64,000 bases of DNA from Hofstenia miamia (taxonomy: Eukaryota; Xenacoelomorpha; Acoela; Hofsteniidae), in NCBI GenBank assembly GCA_900660155.1, contig CABFPE010000030.1, positions 184,838-248,837 on the forward strand, given 5' to 3'. Position 1 is the stretch's first letter, and every line of letters begins with the position of its first letter. A program made the translations under genes and the position numbers. Shown in pieces: positions 53,658 through 64,000 of this stretch. The notes beneath the pieces are model-generated. The model did not search any database, was not told the origin of the DNA, and worked only from the letters and a program-made list of their open reading frames with translations.

Positions 53658-56600
53658 TAGTTTTACACCTTTAATATCAAAAGCCTGAAATGGCGAGTTA
53701 TAAATTTTACAATCCTGATTACCTCTATTAATAGAAACTAAATTCACCATAATACAAGTTAATTATTATTATTTGAAAATATTCCTTGTTTTGTTTTATT
53801 ACATTTTGTTTGTATTTCTTTTCTTTTGACGCTTTCAGAATTAATTGGTATCAATATTCTTTATTGTTCAAACAATTTCTGAATTTAGATATTTCTTCCT
53901 CGTCTTCATCTATTAATAAAAAATTCGTAAACTCATACTAGTATTTTAATTTGAACAACTCCTTCAGATTGAGAGTGAAAATATACATCTAATAAAAACA
54001 CAATGAATTTAGGAAAATATGAAATATGATCAGCAATATTTACAGCAGTAGCAAATGAGGTAATTATAAAGTATCAAATTTAATACCTGATATTTTGGGA
54101 GAAGAATATTGAAGCCAGATCATTTCAGAGGAATGGCGGATAGCTAGACCCCAGAAGCCTCGACAGTAAGGAAATGCAATCTAACTTGATCACTCACTCC
54201 AAGTGCTTGCGCAAAAACCCATCATATCGAATTTTGTCAAACTTGTTTTGAGGTATTTCTTCTGATTCAGTTATGGAAAAGAAGAGAAAGGTAATTGCCA
54301 AAATTCACAGAATCGGTAATGGCTGCCTTAGTGAGCTGATCAACCATTTCTTGAGCTTTAAAAACAGGACCCAAGTAAACACAAAGATGCTGGTCACAGG
54401 CAGGACGTGTACCAAGTCTTACATAGTTTATCAAATAGCTTTAGAAAGTATGTAACTTGAGCATTACCTATCAAATATAAAAATATACATTGTTATAAGA
54501 TATTTTTGCATCACCAAAAAAGCTGTGCTGTCTGATTTAGGATAGATTATTTACCCTTTATATAAAGTAAATATATTTGTTCAAATAAAACTTGCTCTAG
54601 GTTTTCTATAGTTAGAAACCACATAGCTATAGAAAATTTAAGGCTATAGCTATAGAAATCAAAAAGCAGGAAATTAAAGGGGGAAGGGGCGTTATATCCT
54701 GACCCGGCTCGGCCGGCAGCGAGGTTGCCGTGCATCGAATATTTTCCGATTCTATCCAATCTAGTCCATAAAAATGTGCATGGATCGATACATGAAAGAT
54801 CTATATCCACAAAAAGAATATTCCCCCAAAGAAAAATTCAGAACACCCGCACATTTATTGAGTTGACTTGAACAATTATTAGGGAAAAATGTTTTTAAGC
54901 CAGGCCTAATGTTTTGATTATTTCAAATATGTGATTAGCTCTCATGGTGTAATGTGGAAGGTACACAAGTATAATGTCAAATTTGTACAAGAAATTGTTT
55001 TAAGCTATTTTACTTAAAATTTACATAAAAATGAATAAATATATCTGTTAGTTTTGATTTTGATCCACAATGACTCCATAAAATATATTTTCTAATCCAT
55101 ATCCTGTGGATATACATTGATCGGATCGATCCATATCTAGATCCAAAGTTCATTGCAACTCTGGATCGCAACCAATTTAGTTTTTCAAAAAACCCACATT
55201 TGTTCTACCTTGGCCTAAAGTTCATCTGCTTACTTTTAATCCAAAAATCATTGTTACCAAAAAGAGGAACAAAAAACTAGAAAAATGGAATGTATATGGA
55301 AAAAAACAATACTAATTAAAAGCCCGGAATAGTTTGTTGAATATATACCTAAAAACAAGCGGATGATATATGCTTATGTATAAATTGTTTCAAATATACA
55401 GTTTTAAAATATTCGAAAAAAGTGATGACCCGCATTCCCCCCGTAGTTCATTTATTTTTGGCCCAGACCGCTTCCACTGTCGATTAAACTATGTCTTCAA
55501 TCTGTAAGAAGTTGTTGTACTTGAACTTTGACACATTTTGAAATAGATGTCTGCTTGTGTAAGCAACCAATAATTCTACCGTTCTTCCATCAATATTTAC
55601 CTTAATGTCAAGTTTAGGCTGACCAAGATATTTATTTTCTCAATATAATAACTTTGAATGAAGTTTGAATATGAACTTATGATACGCTAAAATATGATAT
55701 TCTTTATTCAGATAAATGTTGATATTTTAAAATGGTAATTTATCTGAATAGTGTCAAAAGATATACAAACATGCATAGAAATACATACAAAACAAAAAAA
55801 TCTATACATTAGAGAGAGTTTAAGTAGGCCTACTCAAGACACAGTCTGTAATTTCAGAAAACTTTTATAAAACCTTCACAAAATATTCAGAAATTTTGAC
55901 GTGTGAATTTTGTGAAATCCAATTACATTACAATGGTGAAATATACTGTATAGTTCGAACTTCTGAAACTTGAAAATAGCAATTTAATTCTAGCGAAAAT
56001 GTATGATGCTTTTTTATGGATAAATTTACTTAATTCACAGCGCAAACATGTACCATAAATCCACTTGCAGTATTCATATTATCATGAATAGTTCAATCGT
56101 TACTAAAAATTTGTTCTTTGTACTAATTTCAAAATTTGCCTCTGATCAACTTGTGAAAAACGGTTTGTCAACAAAAGGTTAACAGAAATGCGAAACATTG
56201 ATTGAGAATTTTTCGTTATTCTTGCCAACCTTTTGAAATTTCAATTCACATTCTAATTCCCATCTATTGCGAATCGGAATTCCCATTTTCATGAACACCC
56301 TGAGTAAATATATGATGCTATATACTGGAGCTGTAATTCAGTAAAATTGATCGTATTAGCAATAACAGCGGATTCGCAATGTGTTAGAAATGATCATTCA
56401 CAAGTTTTCCATGGTGTAAATGGCGATAATTATTCATTTGTATATATTTCCATCATAATCTTCTAAAAATTGCATGCAAAATTTTTATATTAATGTTCTA
56501 CAGTTTAAATGTGGAATTCCTATCGTATGTTTTAACTACTTGATTTAGATCAATGCTGCAATATGAAGAGTAATTTTAAAGAGCTTACATCGCCCCTGAA

Positions 56601-57164
56601 TTTCACACAAAGTCACAGTACTGGAGATCATGTATTTTACTGCAAACCTGTGAAGAATAATTGATCAATAAAAATACATAAAATATTTTGTATGCAACGT
56701 TAAAAAAAGAACTGTTAAATATTTTACATATTATTGATGCATTTGTAAGTATACTATATTAATGGGTAATGATTTTCGAAGCAAATTGTTTCGTTATTTC
56801 TTAAATAACCTAGATTAGAAAACTTTATTCTTCAGCCAAAATTTTTCACTTTGTGTAATCAGGTTAGATCCAATTCCCAAGAACTATATTTCTTCCTTTT
56901 GAGTGTACAATATTAATGAAAAATTGTAGTTTTTGATTTGGGTTAGACTTGCAAACAAATTTGAAATCTGAAAAAAATGAAGAAAAAATCTTTATTCAGA
57001 GGTTACGTTAGAAATATATAATGTACTGACGCAGCTCTGAAAGCATGGAAACTACAAAAAACATTGCAAAATGAAATATTGGGCTATGGCGTTTAAATTT
57101 GTTAATTGAATAATCCAGATTATAAAATTTAAAACCCATTCATTTGAATTCAATTATTTTTTTT
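53658..57164. other. intergenic DNA, no gene seen
   Basis: AT-rich. A GC-rich island at 54685-54740 (CCCGGCTCGGCCGGC) and GGATCGATCC-like words near 54780 and 55115 hint at a hAT-type repeat of about 450 bp. The ends could not be matched. The open frame at 54273-54455 and the GC-richer DNA around it are unassigned. Confidence 0.45.
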
Positions 57165-57854
57165 CAAGAATTATAGAAATATCGTTTGGCACTTTTTTTA
57201 AGTGTCTTCAATGTTTTCAGTAGCTTTAATTCTCTAGGTATGTCATTCCAAAGATTTATAGAGAGATTAATGAATGAATTTTTCATAATTCTCTTTTTAC
57301 AAAGAATTGGTTTCATATTTCGAGTGCGTGTGTTTAGATTAGGAAATTTATCTTATCGTATCGGTTAATATTGTTTACAATCCTATGCAATGAATTTGGT
57401 ATTGAGGATTTAAGAAGTTTTTTCAATGCTTTGCATTCAGTATTGTTAATAACAGAATAGTTGTTTGTTGCAAGCTTTATTGACCATTTCAACTGTATTA
57501 ATTTTTTTTAGGAAATCATTCACATTCATATAAAGTGCATTGCCATAATAAATATGACTAAAAGCTATAGCATGAATCAATTGAACTTTAGCTTTTGTAG
57601 GTAGCTGCTGAGATATGTCGCTGAGTGCTTTAATTGAAATAGTCCTTCTTTTAATAAATGATATTAAGTTGCTTTTGAAAATTTAGTAATGAATCAAATG
57701 TAATTCCCAAGTATTTAAAAGTGTCCACTTGATCTATTTAGGTGTTATTAAAATTAAAATTATGCCGAGATACTTGAGTAAAATTATCGTTATTTAATTT
57801 GGTTGCATTTTCAATCGATTTATTGGAATAAGATAACAGTGTCATCAGCGTATT
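57165..57854 (-). pseudogene. non-LTR reverse transcriptase relic truncated at its active site
   Basis: The minus-strand reading starts at EYADDTVILFQ (about 57825-57855), the catalytic box. It continues with VDTFKYLGITFDSLLNF, then LPTKAKVQLIHAIAFSHIYY, and ends INLWNDIPRELKLLKTLKTL near 57190. The upstream palm and fingers are absent because the match stops where a hAT-like terminus begins at 57855. The LPTKxKxQLIH segment is close to that of the relic at 52430-53657, so they are probably the same family. Confidence 0.82.
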
Positions 57855-57890
57855 CAGTGGCGTATCCAGCATTTCTTCATAGGAGTGATT
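57855..57890 (+). mobile_element. single hAT-like terminus
   Basis: CAGTGGCGTATCCAGCATTT looks like a hAT terminal repeat (the CAGTGGCGTA start is common in the superfamily). It abuts the reverse-transcriptase relic just before its YADD box. The opposite end was not found downstream, so the element's extent is unknown. Confidence 0.4.
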
Positions 57891-59799
57891 TTTATCTATA
57901 CAACAGGCACTAGCGAATTTTCAAAATTGACCATGTAGTAGGCGCTTATTAAGAGGATGATCCAGAACCCGCTCCCCGATCGGGTAGATCACAGATGTAT
58001 CAATGTCCCTATGCCATATTATCGAAAGATGCAGAGGTCAATTTTGATCTACGGAGTAAAGCCTGACATTAGAAGCTTAAAAACTGAAATCAAAAACAAA
58101 GAAATTCCTAATATCCTATTGTGCCTAACGCTTATCTTAATACAACATTTACAGAAATAGAAAACTTCTACTAATTTCCATTGTGATAGGCAAAGGTTTG
58201 ATACAATCCTACACTATCTCAACTTATCCAAAAAGTAAAAGAGATACCTTAGAAAATCAGTTTGGGACATAAGTTGCTTTCTCCAATGAATACTCCTGCC
58301 TACCTGACTGGTGGTAGTTGGGCATAATATAAGAAATAGTTGTGCACAAGCACTTATGATGGATTCTCTCCCAGGGTAAGAGCTAAAATTATATAAAAAT
58401 ATAAGAACAGTGGTATACCTTAAGATGTAAAATTTCTCAACATTGTAGTACACATAATGCCAAAAACATTTGACTCAACATTGTTAATGAACGTCATTTA
58501 CATTCTAGTTATTTTAAAAAATATAATATACTTCAACATGTCTAAGGAATCGAAAATTTAAAATAAAAACAATATTTTACTTAGTGTTTACGTTGCAACT
58601 TATTGCAAAGGATATTACAATGATCAGCTATGGCTTTTAAATCGATAATTTCTGCACTCAAAGATTGGTCTTCGTGATTTCTTGATGTGAATTTTTACTT
58701 GGAATGGATGTTAAGCAAAATATAATGGCGCAAACAGTTACCCCATGGTCATGTTTCAAACATTTTGAAAAAGTTCTGAGCCGCCTTGGTTTTCCAGGGG
58801 AAGCCTAGGTCGCTTTAGCAACTTGCAGATAATGTGAAAGTTTCAATATGCAAATATAAACGTGTAATGATTGTTTATCTCTAAACCATCAATAAAATAT
58901 GTACATAAGAAATGCATGCCACAGTAATAAGATCCATAAGAAAAGTTTTTCTACACAAAATGAAACTAAAAGTTAAACTCATCATTACAAAATAAAACAA
59001 TCAATTTCATAGTAGAATAATTGAGGAAATGTTAAACGTTGCAAAAAAGTTTTATAGTACATTCATATTCGATTGTATGTGCCGTTGTCAAGATTAACAA
59101 AAATGTTATCATCTTCTAGACAGCGAAAGAACTTGGATTAAGTTTTAGGAATTTCTATCTCACGGTAACCCAAAGTACGGTTATCTCCATTGGTTTTTTA
59201 TGTCCTAAAAGGATCAATTCAGTGATTCAAGTTTACTTAAAATGTATAAAATAATTGGATAAGTTGTATTACTCAATCTGCTTTACATACATAGTTTTTT
59301 AATCTAATTGCTGGGCTTAATTTTGAAAAATATTTTATTGGTGTTAATATGCTTGATAGTTCATTATCTATTCAAAACCGTGTTAGCACTTATATTAGTT
59401 AATGTATTTATTTATCTTGCCATAATGAAAAGTGAATACACATTTTATTTAATTCAAAAAAGAACATTTTTTATTTGAAAGCTATATCACTAAGAAACGT
59501 GGCCGAGGCCCATAAATCACACTCACCATTGCAACAATTGCGGGTTCTTGATAAAAAAAATATTTGATATATTTAATGCAATTTTTACTAAACTTGTCCA
59601 ATCAAATAATTTCTGAGAATGTAACGAAGCATGACGTTTGGTACTTTTTTTCATTCTGTAAAGTCTCAAATTTTCTAAATTTATCTCAAATCATTCCGGA
59701 ATTATTATTTAATGGACACATCTCCTTTAGAAAAAGTACTGCAAATATCCATTCGGAGAGAAATTTGGAAGATTTGAGATTTTATAGAATGAAAATATC
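57891..59799. other. intergenic DNA, no gene seen
   Basis: AT-rich. Short open frames only, none recognised. It may be the interior of the element whose end is at 57855, but nothing shows this. Confidence 0.45.
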
Positions 59800-60090
59800 T
59801 ACCAACCAAACAAGACAATAAGTTTATATACAAATGTCCCTCTAGAGAAATCAATGGATGTCGCAATAAAAATATTGAAGATCAGCAGGCAAGATAGGAC
59901 TTAGACTACGAACAAAGAAAATCGTTTATTAACTACTAATACACTAACAGAATTTAATAGAGACTTTTACCTGCAGAAAGAAATTGGAAATTCATTAAGC
60001 CCAAATCTAGCTAGCATTTATCTTTCTTTAAATTTGTGAACAATTTGTCGAAAACCTGAAATTCAATTTGCATGAAAGACATCGATTACA
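59800..60090 (+). pseudogene. Penelope-like reverse transcriptase relic
   Basis: ISLYTNVPLEKSMDVAIKIL near 59818 resembles the S-L-(F/Y)-T-N-(V/I)-P motif of Penelope-like and related reverse transcriptases. It is followed by LTEFNRDFYLQKEIGNSLSP and NLASIYLS, matching the usual F-x-Q-x-x-G-x-x-M-G-S-P-L-S-P-x-L-A block. Stops occur between the two. Upstream and downstream domains were not recognised. Confidence 0.55.
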
Positions 60091-61500
60091 TACTTGCATT
60101 AGCTGATGTTAGTTTGTTTAAATCGCCTATTTTCACAAAAAACATAAAAAGTTTTTAAATAGTAATTCATAGTCTTTGTAGCTGAGCAATGCAAGAAACA
60201 ATCTGATACCTGGTTCAATTTTAGTTCAAATATAATCAAATCTTGGTATAAAGCAAAAAAAAATTTGTGACTTGTTATAATTTGTAAATTAATATTCTTT
60301 TTCGGATAGAAATTAAGAAAAGCGTATTAGAATTTTTAAGGGAATAATTGATTGCATTTCAATCCAGGATAGGACCAAGATAGTCGAGCTTTACTTCACT
60401 ACTAATTCTGTGGTTCTTTCCCCACGCATTTTTAGAAAAGAGTGACCCAACAGACAATTTCCTAGTGTAAGCGCTATCAGACGTCTCAAAGATAATACAA
60501 GAACAATGGTAGTCTCAAAGATAACAATAATAGATGTTGGGCCCATCTTTTGAAGACAATGACGGGAATCCTGTGACTGCGGATTCTGAATATCATGTAA
60601 AAATTCAATGAAGAAAGCTTATTGCAGCAATCAAAGAAAGAGGAACTACATTAATATTGAAGCATATCATATTTTTATGCATATTTGGTCGAAATCGCAA
60701 TTCTTTTAAACGCATATTTCATCGTATTTCAGTCGTAAATAAGGCAGGTGCCAAATGTTTTAATGAATTTTATCAGTTCCTGCAACATATCAAAACTGAA
60801 AACGCATATACTGTATATATCTGAAATTTGAGACTTATTGACCTGATGGAAGATAACTTAATTTAGTTAATGGGTTGCGTTGAAACATCTTTCAGCTTTC
60901 TTCTCGAAGCTATAGCGCAAATTCAATCACCTTGAGATACTTGATAAAGTCACAGAAAAAGCACAGGGGAAGAATTACAAAAAAATTGGATGCAATTCTT
61001 ATAAAAAATCCAGATTTACGATCCATAAGAGCATTTGCACAAATTTATCGAGAAAAAAATAGACTCGATTGACATTTGTTCTTTAAATGCTCCTATGTAC
61101 AGAGATATGATAAGATAAGAAATGCACCTCTACACGTAGTTTCGATGGAAATCAAAAGTATTGGTTTTTCCTCCATATGGGTCAAATTCAAGTACCACAA
61201 CGAATATGCATGACTGATTATCACACCACAAAACAGTTCTGCGTCTATTGGCATAAGATTGTGTACTATGGTAATTGCACTCCTTAATGTAGTTGTTAAA
61301 CATATTTTAAAGCATGTTTTCGAAATTTTGACGCAAATTTTTACTCATTAGTGTGCATATTTTAAAGTATATAAATCCTAGCCCTGAGTATTGAAAAAAT
61401 ATATTTGCTTGAACTCTAATTATATGTACTATTTATATGATTATATTTAGTGTTGCAAATATTGATGCTTATGCTCAAATGATGATTTCCCATTATAAAT
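60091..61500. other. intergenic DNA with a possible mariner scrap
   Basis: At about 60553-60613 a frame reads FEDNDGNPVTADSEYHVKI. This resembles the F-x-E-N-x-x-G-N-x-V-T segment before the second Asp of some mariner transposases. It is very short and isolated. Confidence 0.35.
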
Positions 61501-62275
61501 ATTTTAGCCCAATGGCACATACCAGAGTTTTAACCGAGCCGTACTTTCAAGCCTGGGTCTTTTAACCCATAAACCTATCCCAACCCGGCCCGTTGCAACT
61601 GATAATATTACGGCCCAGTCCCGACCCGGGCCCGTCATTTCCAAAACCATTATAAGATTTTGTAAGTAAAAAAATTAAGTATGTAATTGAAAATACTAAA
61701 AGGAAAGCATTTTTGAATCAACTGCACTTTTTGCAATAAAGTTAACTTGTGATGGTATCAAAGGTTTAAAGTAAGGATGCGTCCACTGCTGGAAAAAAAT
61801 TTTACGAATATTTTTGAATTGTTAATGGTTGTATTGCAGTCTTAGTAGTAAATATATGTTTATGGTACATCAAATGAAAATGTGCAGCATTCCCCCCTCG
61901 CAAACATGCATAATAAAACATAGTGAATTGTCTAAGTAATTTTAAAGTTTACACTGGGACACCTAAAGTATAAATGAAATTGATGTGCGCTTGCTATTAC
62001 TACGAAAATTTCTGAATTAATTGTAATTATTGTCGCCATGGATTCATTTTTTGATGTATATTCAATTGAATATAATAGTTGATAAATATTTAATGTAAGA
62101 GAATGTATATTTATTAATAAAATTTTGGACAATCCTAGGCCAGTTGTGAAAAAAATTTCGGAATCTGACACGGCCCTGGCCCGCTTCATCTTAATTTTAC
62201 GGCCCAAGCCCGTCCTGGCCCGCCACTTACAAAACCCGGTCTGATTACAACTTTGGCGCACACTAACACTGGTTT
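61501..62275. repeat. hAT-like repeat with GGCCCG-rich ends
   Basis: The left part (61560-61640) and right part (62155-62225) carry inverted GGCCCGG/CCGGGCC-rich words in otherwise AT-rich DNA. The right edge ends ...TTAGTGTGCG-like (reverse complement CAGTGTTAGTGTGCGCC). The central and right portions are homologous to 63235-63510. No reliable target duplication or transposase. Class inferred from the CAGTGTTAG-like terminus. Confidence 0.5.
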
Positions 62276-62796
62276 TAATACCAATCACAATTTTTTATTC
62301 GAAATACTAAGCTCCGTTTTTCAGAATGTACATAAAATCTCATTCCTATTCAGTTTTTAGTTATTGGAATTATTTTTATCTGCAAAGTCAGGCATTCATT
62401 ATTATTGTCATAATTTCCCGTTATTATGATTTTCTTTCTTTGATAGTATGCTATGGAAGCTTCTTTGGTAAAGTAGAGTTGAAAATTTCGTAGGCACTAA
62501 TAACAATACCCGATAACTTATATGTTTTTCAATTTGATACGGTTTCTGTCTTTTCGGACTACTTTGAAATTTCTGTTGTGCATTTGGCACTGAATCCGTT
62601 GCATTTTGTCATGTTTCTGTCTGATACACCAAAAAGTATTATGATCGAAAGTATACATTAAGTTAAATAACTTTTTCAAATTTTCCAAGCAAGACCAGAC
62701 TTGTAAAAAATAAAAAAAAATTTGTATTTATGCTGCAAGATTTTTTGATGGAGAACCTCACATTTTACTCAAAAAAAATATTCCTGCTGTTGGAAG

Positions 62797-63150
62797 CAGA
62801 CTTGTCAACGAGCCGAATTTTTTAAGCTCGGCTCTTTTTACTTTTGAGTATTTTCTGCTCTGCTCGGCTAGGTTCGCCTCAGAGAACCATTCAATGAGGC
62901 TCGTTTTAGCTCGATATTATTTTTAAAAATAGTGCACTCTCAGAATTTTTTTATGTAACACTCCCTATTATTTATTCAACATTTTAAAATAAGATTATAA
63001 AAAAGTATGTTGAATGAACAAATAAGATAAATCTGCATAAACAAATTAAAAAGTAGAACTATATATTTGCTTGGCTTAATAAAGGGTCGTTGTATATCCA
63101 ATACAGTGCTCAAGCTCGGCTCGGCTTGGCTCCCCTCGTTGACAAGTCTG
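62797..63150. mobile_element. hAT-type MITE with perfect 16-bp ends
   Basis: CAGACTTGTCAACGAG at 62797-62812 is matched exactly in reverse complement at 63135-63150. The flanking octamers GTTGGAAG and CTGGGAAG agree at 6 of 8 positions. Subterminal GAGCCGAG/CTCGGCTC words occur at both ends, so the element folds well. It is 354 bp and non-coding. Confidence 0.78.
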
Positions 63151-63224
63151 CTGGGAAGTAATGTTCAAAGATGGAAAACAACTGTAATCAGAGTCGTAAC
63201 CTGGCTGTGTTTTCAAGCAATTAG

Positions 63225-63520
63225 TAAATTTCAAGCTCAGGCCCAGACCGGCCTCATAATATCAAAAACCATAAGATTTTTTGTAAATAAATGATTAGCG
63301 CTTGCTATTACTAAAGGCAATTTTTGAGATAATTGCAATTCTTGTAGCCATGGATTTACTTCTTGATGTATGATTAGTCAATTGAATATATGCATTGATA
63401 TAATTTGCAATTTAGGAGAAAGAATATTCATTTATTAATACAATTTTGAGTAGTTCTAGGCTTGTTGTGCAAAAATTTCATTTTCAGGACCGGGCCCGCA
63501 TCATTCTTAATTGCATGAAA
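63225..63520. repeat. second, shorter copy of the GGCCCG-ended repeat
   Basis: Shares blocks with 61640-62210: AAAACCATAAGATTTT, GCGCTTGCTATTACTA, GCCATGGATT, TCTAGGCTTGTTGTG-like and a final GGGCCCGC. It lacks roughly 300 bp that the first copy has between 61680 and 61975. The two copies define one family. Confidence 0.65.
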
Positions 63521-64000
63521 AACATCATGAAATATTAAAAATGGAGCAAATTCGTTATCTTCCTTAGTAAAAATAACGGTATCACATTAATTTCAATATC
63601 TACCGCTAGTGGTTCTCTAGCAAAAATATAACAAACTTTAGCCCCTATTGGCTTATTAAAATACTTTTGCATAAATTTGTTTAACAAGATGGTCTTTTTA
63701 TTACAGCACTGAAATTCATTTGGTAATGAAAAATTCCATACGTAGCAAAAACCGTAAAAAACTGCCTTTTCTGATATCAGAATAACGAATAATTAATGGG
63801 AGAGATTCTTGAAAATCTTCAAAAATTAAGTTTATATGCTTCTTATATACAAAAAAATACATCAAATTCCATATTAAGCATTATTGATTCTAAGAAATTT
63901 ATTAATTACTTTTGTGTACATATAGTGAAAAATTATTAAAAAACGGATGGACCAATGTACTTCTTATATTTTGATAAATAAACTTTATATATATATATAT
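63521..64000. other. AT-rich DNA to the window edge
   Basis: No gene seen. The window ends in a (TA)n tract starting at about 63985. Confidence 0.6.

Noticed and set aside
54273-54455. 60-codon frame MEKKRKVIAKIHRIGNG... as a host exon
   Set aside because: No recognisable family and no splice context. The antisense reading is equally suggestive, so neither is supported.
60961-61080. Frame reading KLDAILIKNPDLRSIRAFAQ as a transposase DNA-binding segment
   Set aside because: Short and isolated; the similarity to helix-turn-helix linkers is too weak.
61775-61796. GGATGCGTCCACTG as the missing partner of the hAT-like end at 57855
   Set aside because: Only partly complementary, and the adjacent octamer does not match AGCGTATT.
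1-64000. CRISPR arrays, bacterial operons or phage genes
   Set aside because: Introns, non-LTR elements and base composition show animal nuclear DNA; no repeat-spacer pattern was seen.

Overview
This is an AT-rich eukaryotic (metazoan) window. It holds one convincing host gene, spread over about 25 kb, embedded in decayed transposable elements. The multi-exon gene structure, CR1/jockey-type non-LTR relics, hAT, mariner/Tc1 and Harbinger-like elements, and (TA)n and (ATT)n microsatellites fit an invertebrate. I lean towards an arthropod because of the mariner types, but the sequence alone does not fix the species. Several runs or single Ns mark scaffold joins, and many are flanked by direct duplications that look like assembly errors.

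The host gene (9406-34712, + strand) is an orthologue of YLPM1/ZAP3, a nuclear protein that binds protein phosphatase 1 and carries a C-terminal P-loop kinase-like domain. I could place fourteen exons, giving about 1165 residues. From the N terminus they encode a Gln-rich coiled segment, a proline-rich region, a tandem YPPHDR-type repeat, an Arg/Ser/Pro-rich region, the P-loop domain (GPPGSGKS, LSLDDYF, LIIVDAP) and a conserved C terminus. Thirteen exons lie in 9406-23564. The last is separated by an 11-kb intron full of transposons, which splits the conserved RVxW-type motif.

Layout: 1-9405 holds a hAT-type MITE, two opposed non-LTR retrotransposon relics meeting near an (ATT)n tract, and a palindrome-bearing repeat. 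9406-23564 is the main body of YLPM1, with a mariner, a hAT MITE, a Harbinger-like MITE and CR1/hAT fragments in its introns. 23565-34571 is the giant last intron, with two non-LTR relics, a mariner fragment and a nearly complete hAT element. 34713-64000 has no recognisable host gene. It contains a deleted mariner, a 1971-bp direct duplication across a single N, a Tc1 pseudogene, two more non-LTR relics, a Penelope-like relic and hAT-type repeats.

I did not find a convincing new multi-gene system. The points most worth checking are the YPPHDR minisatellite inside YLPM1, the 45-nt in-frame intron, the intron splitting the phosphatase-docking motif, the nested elements, and the N-flanking duplications, one of which copies part of a YLPM1 exon.
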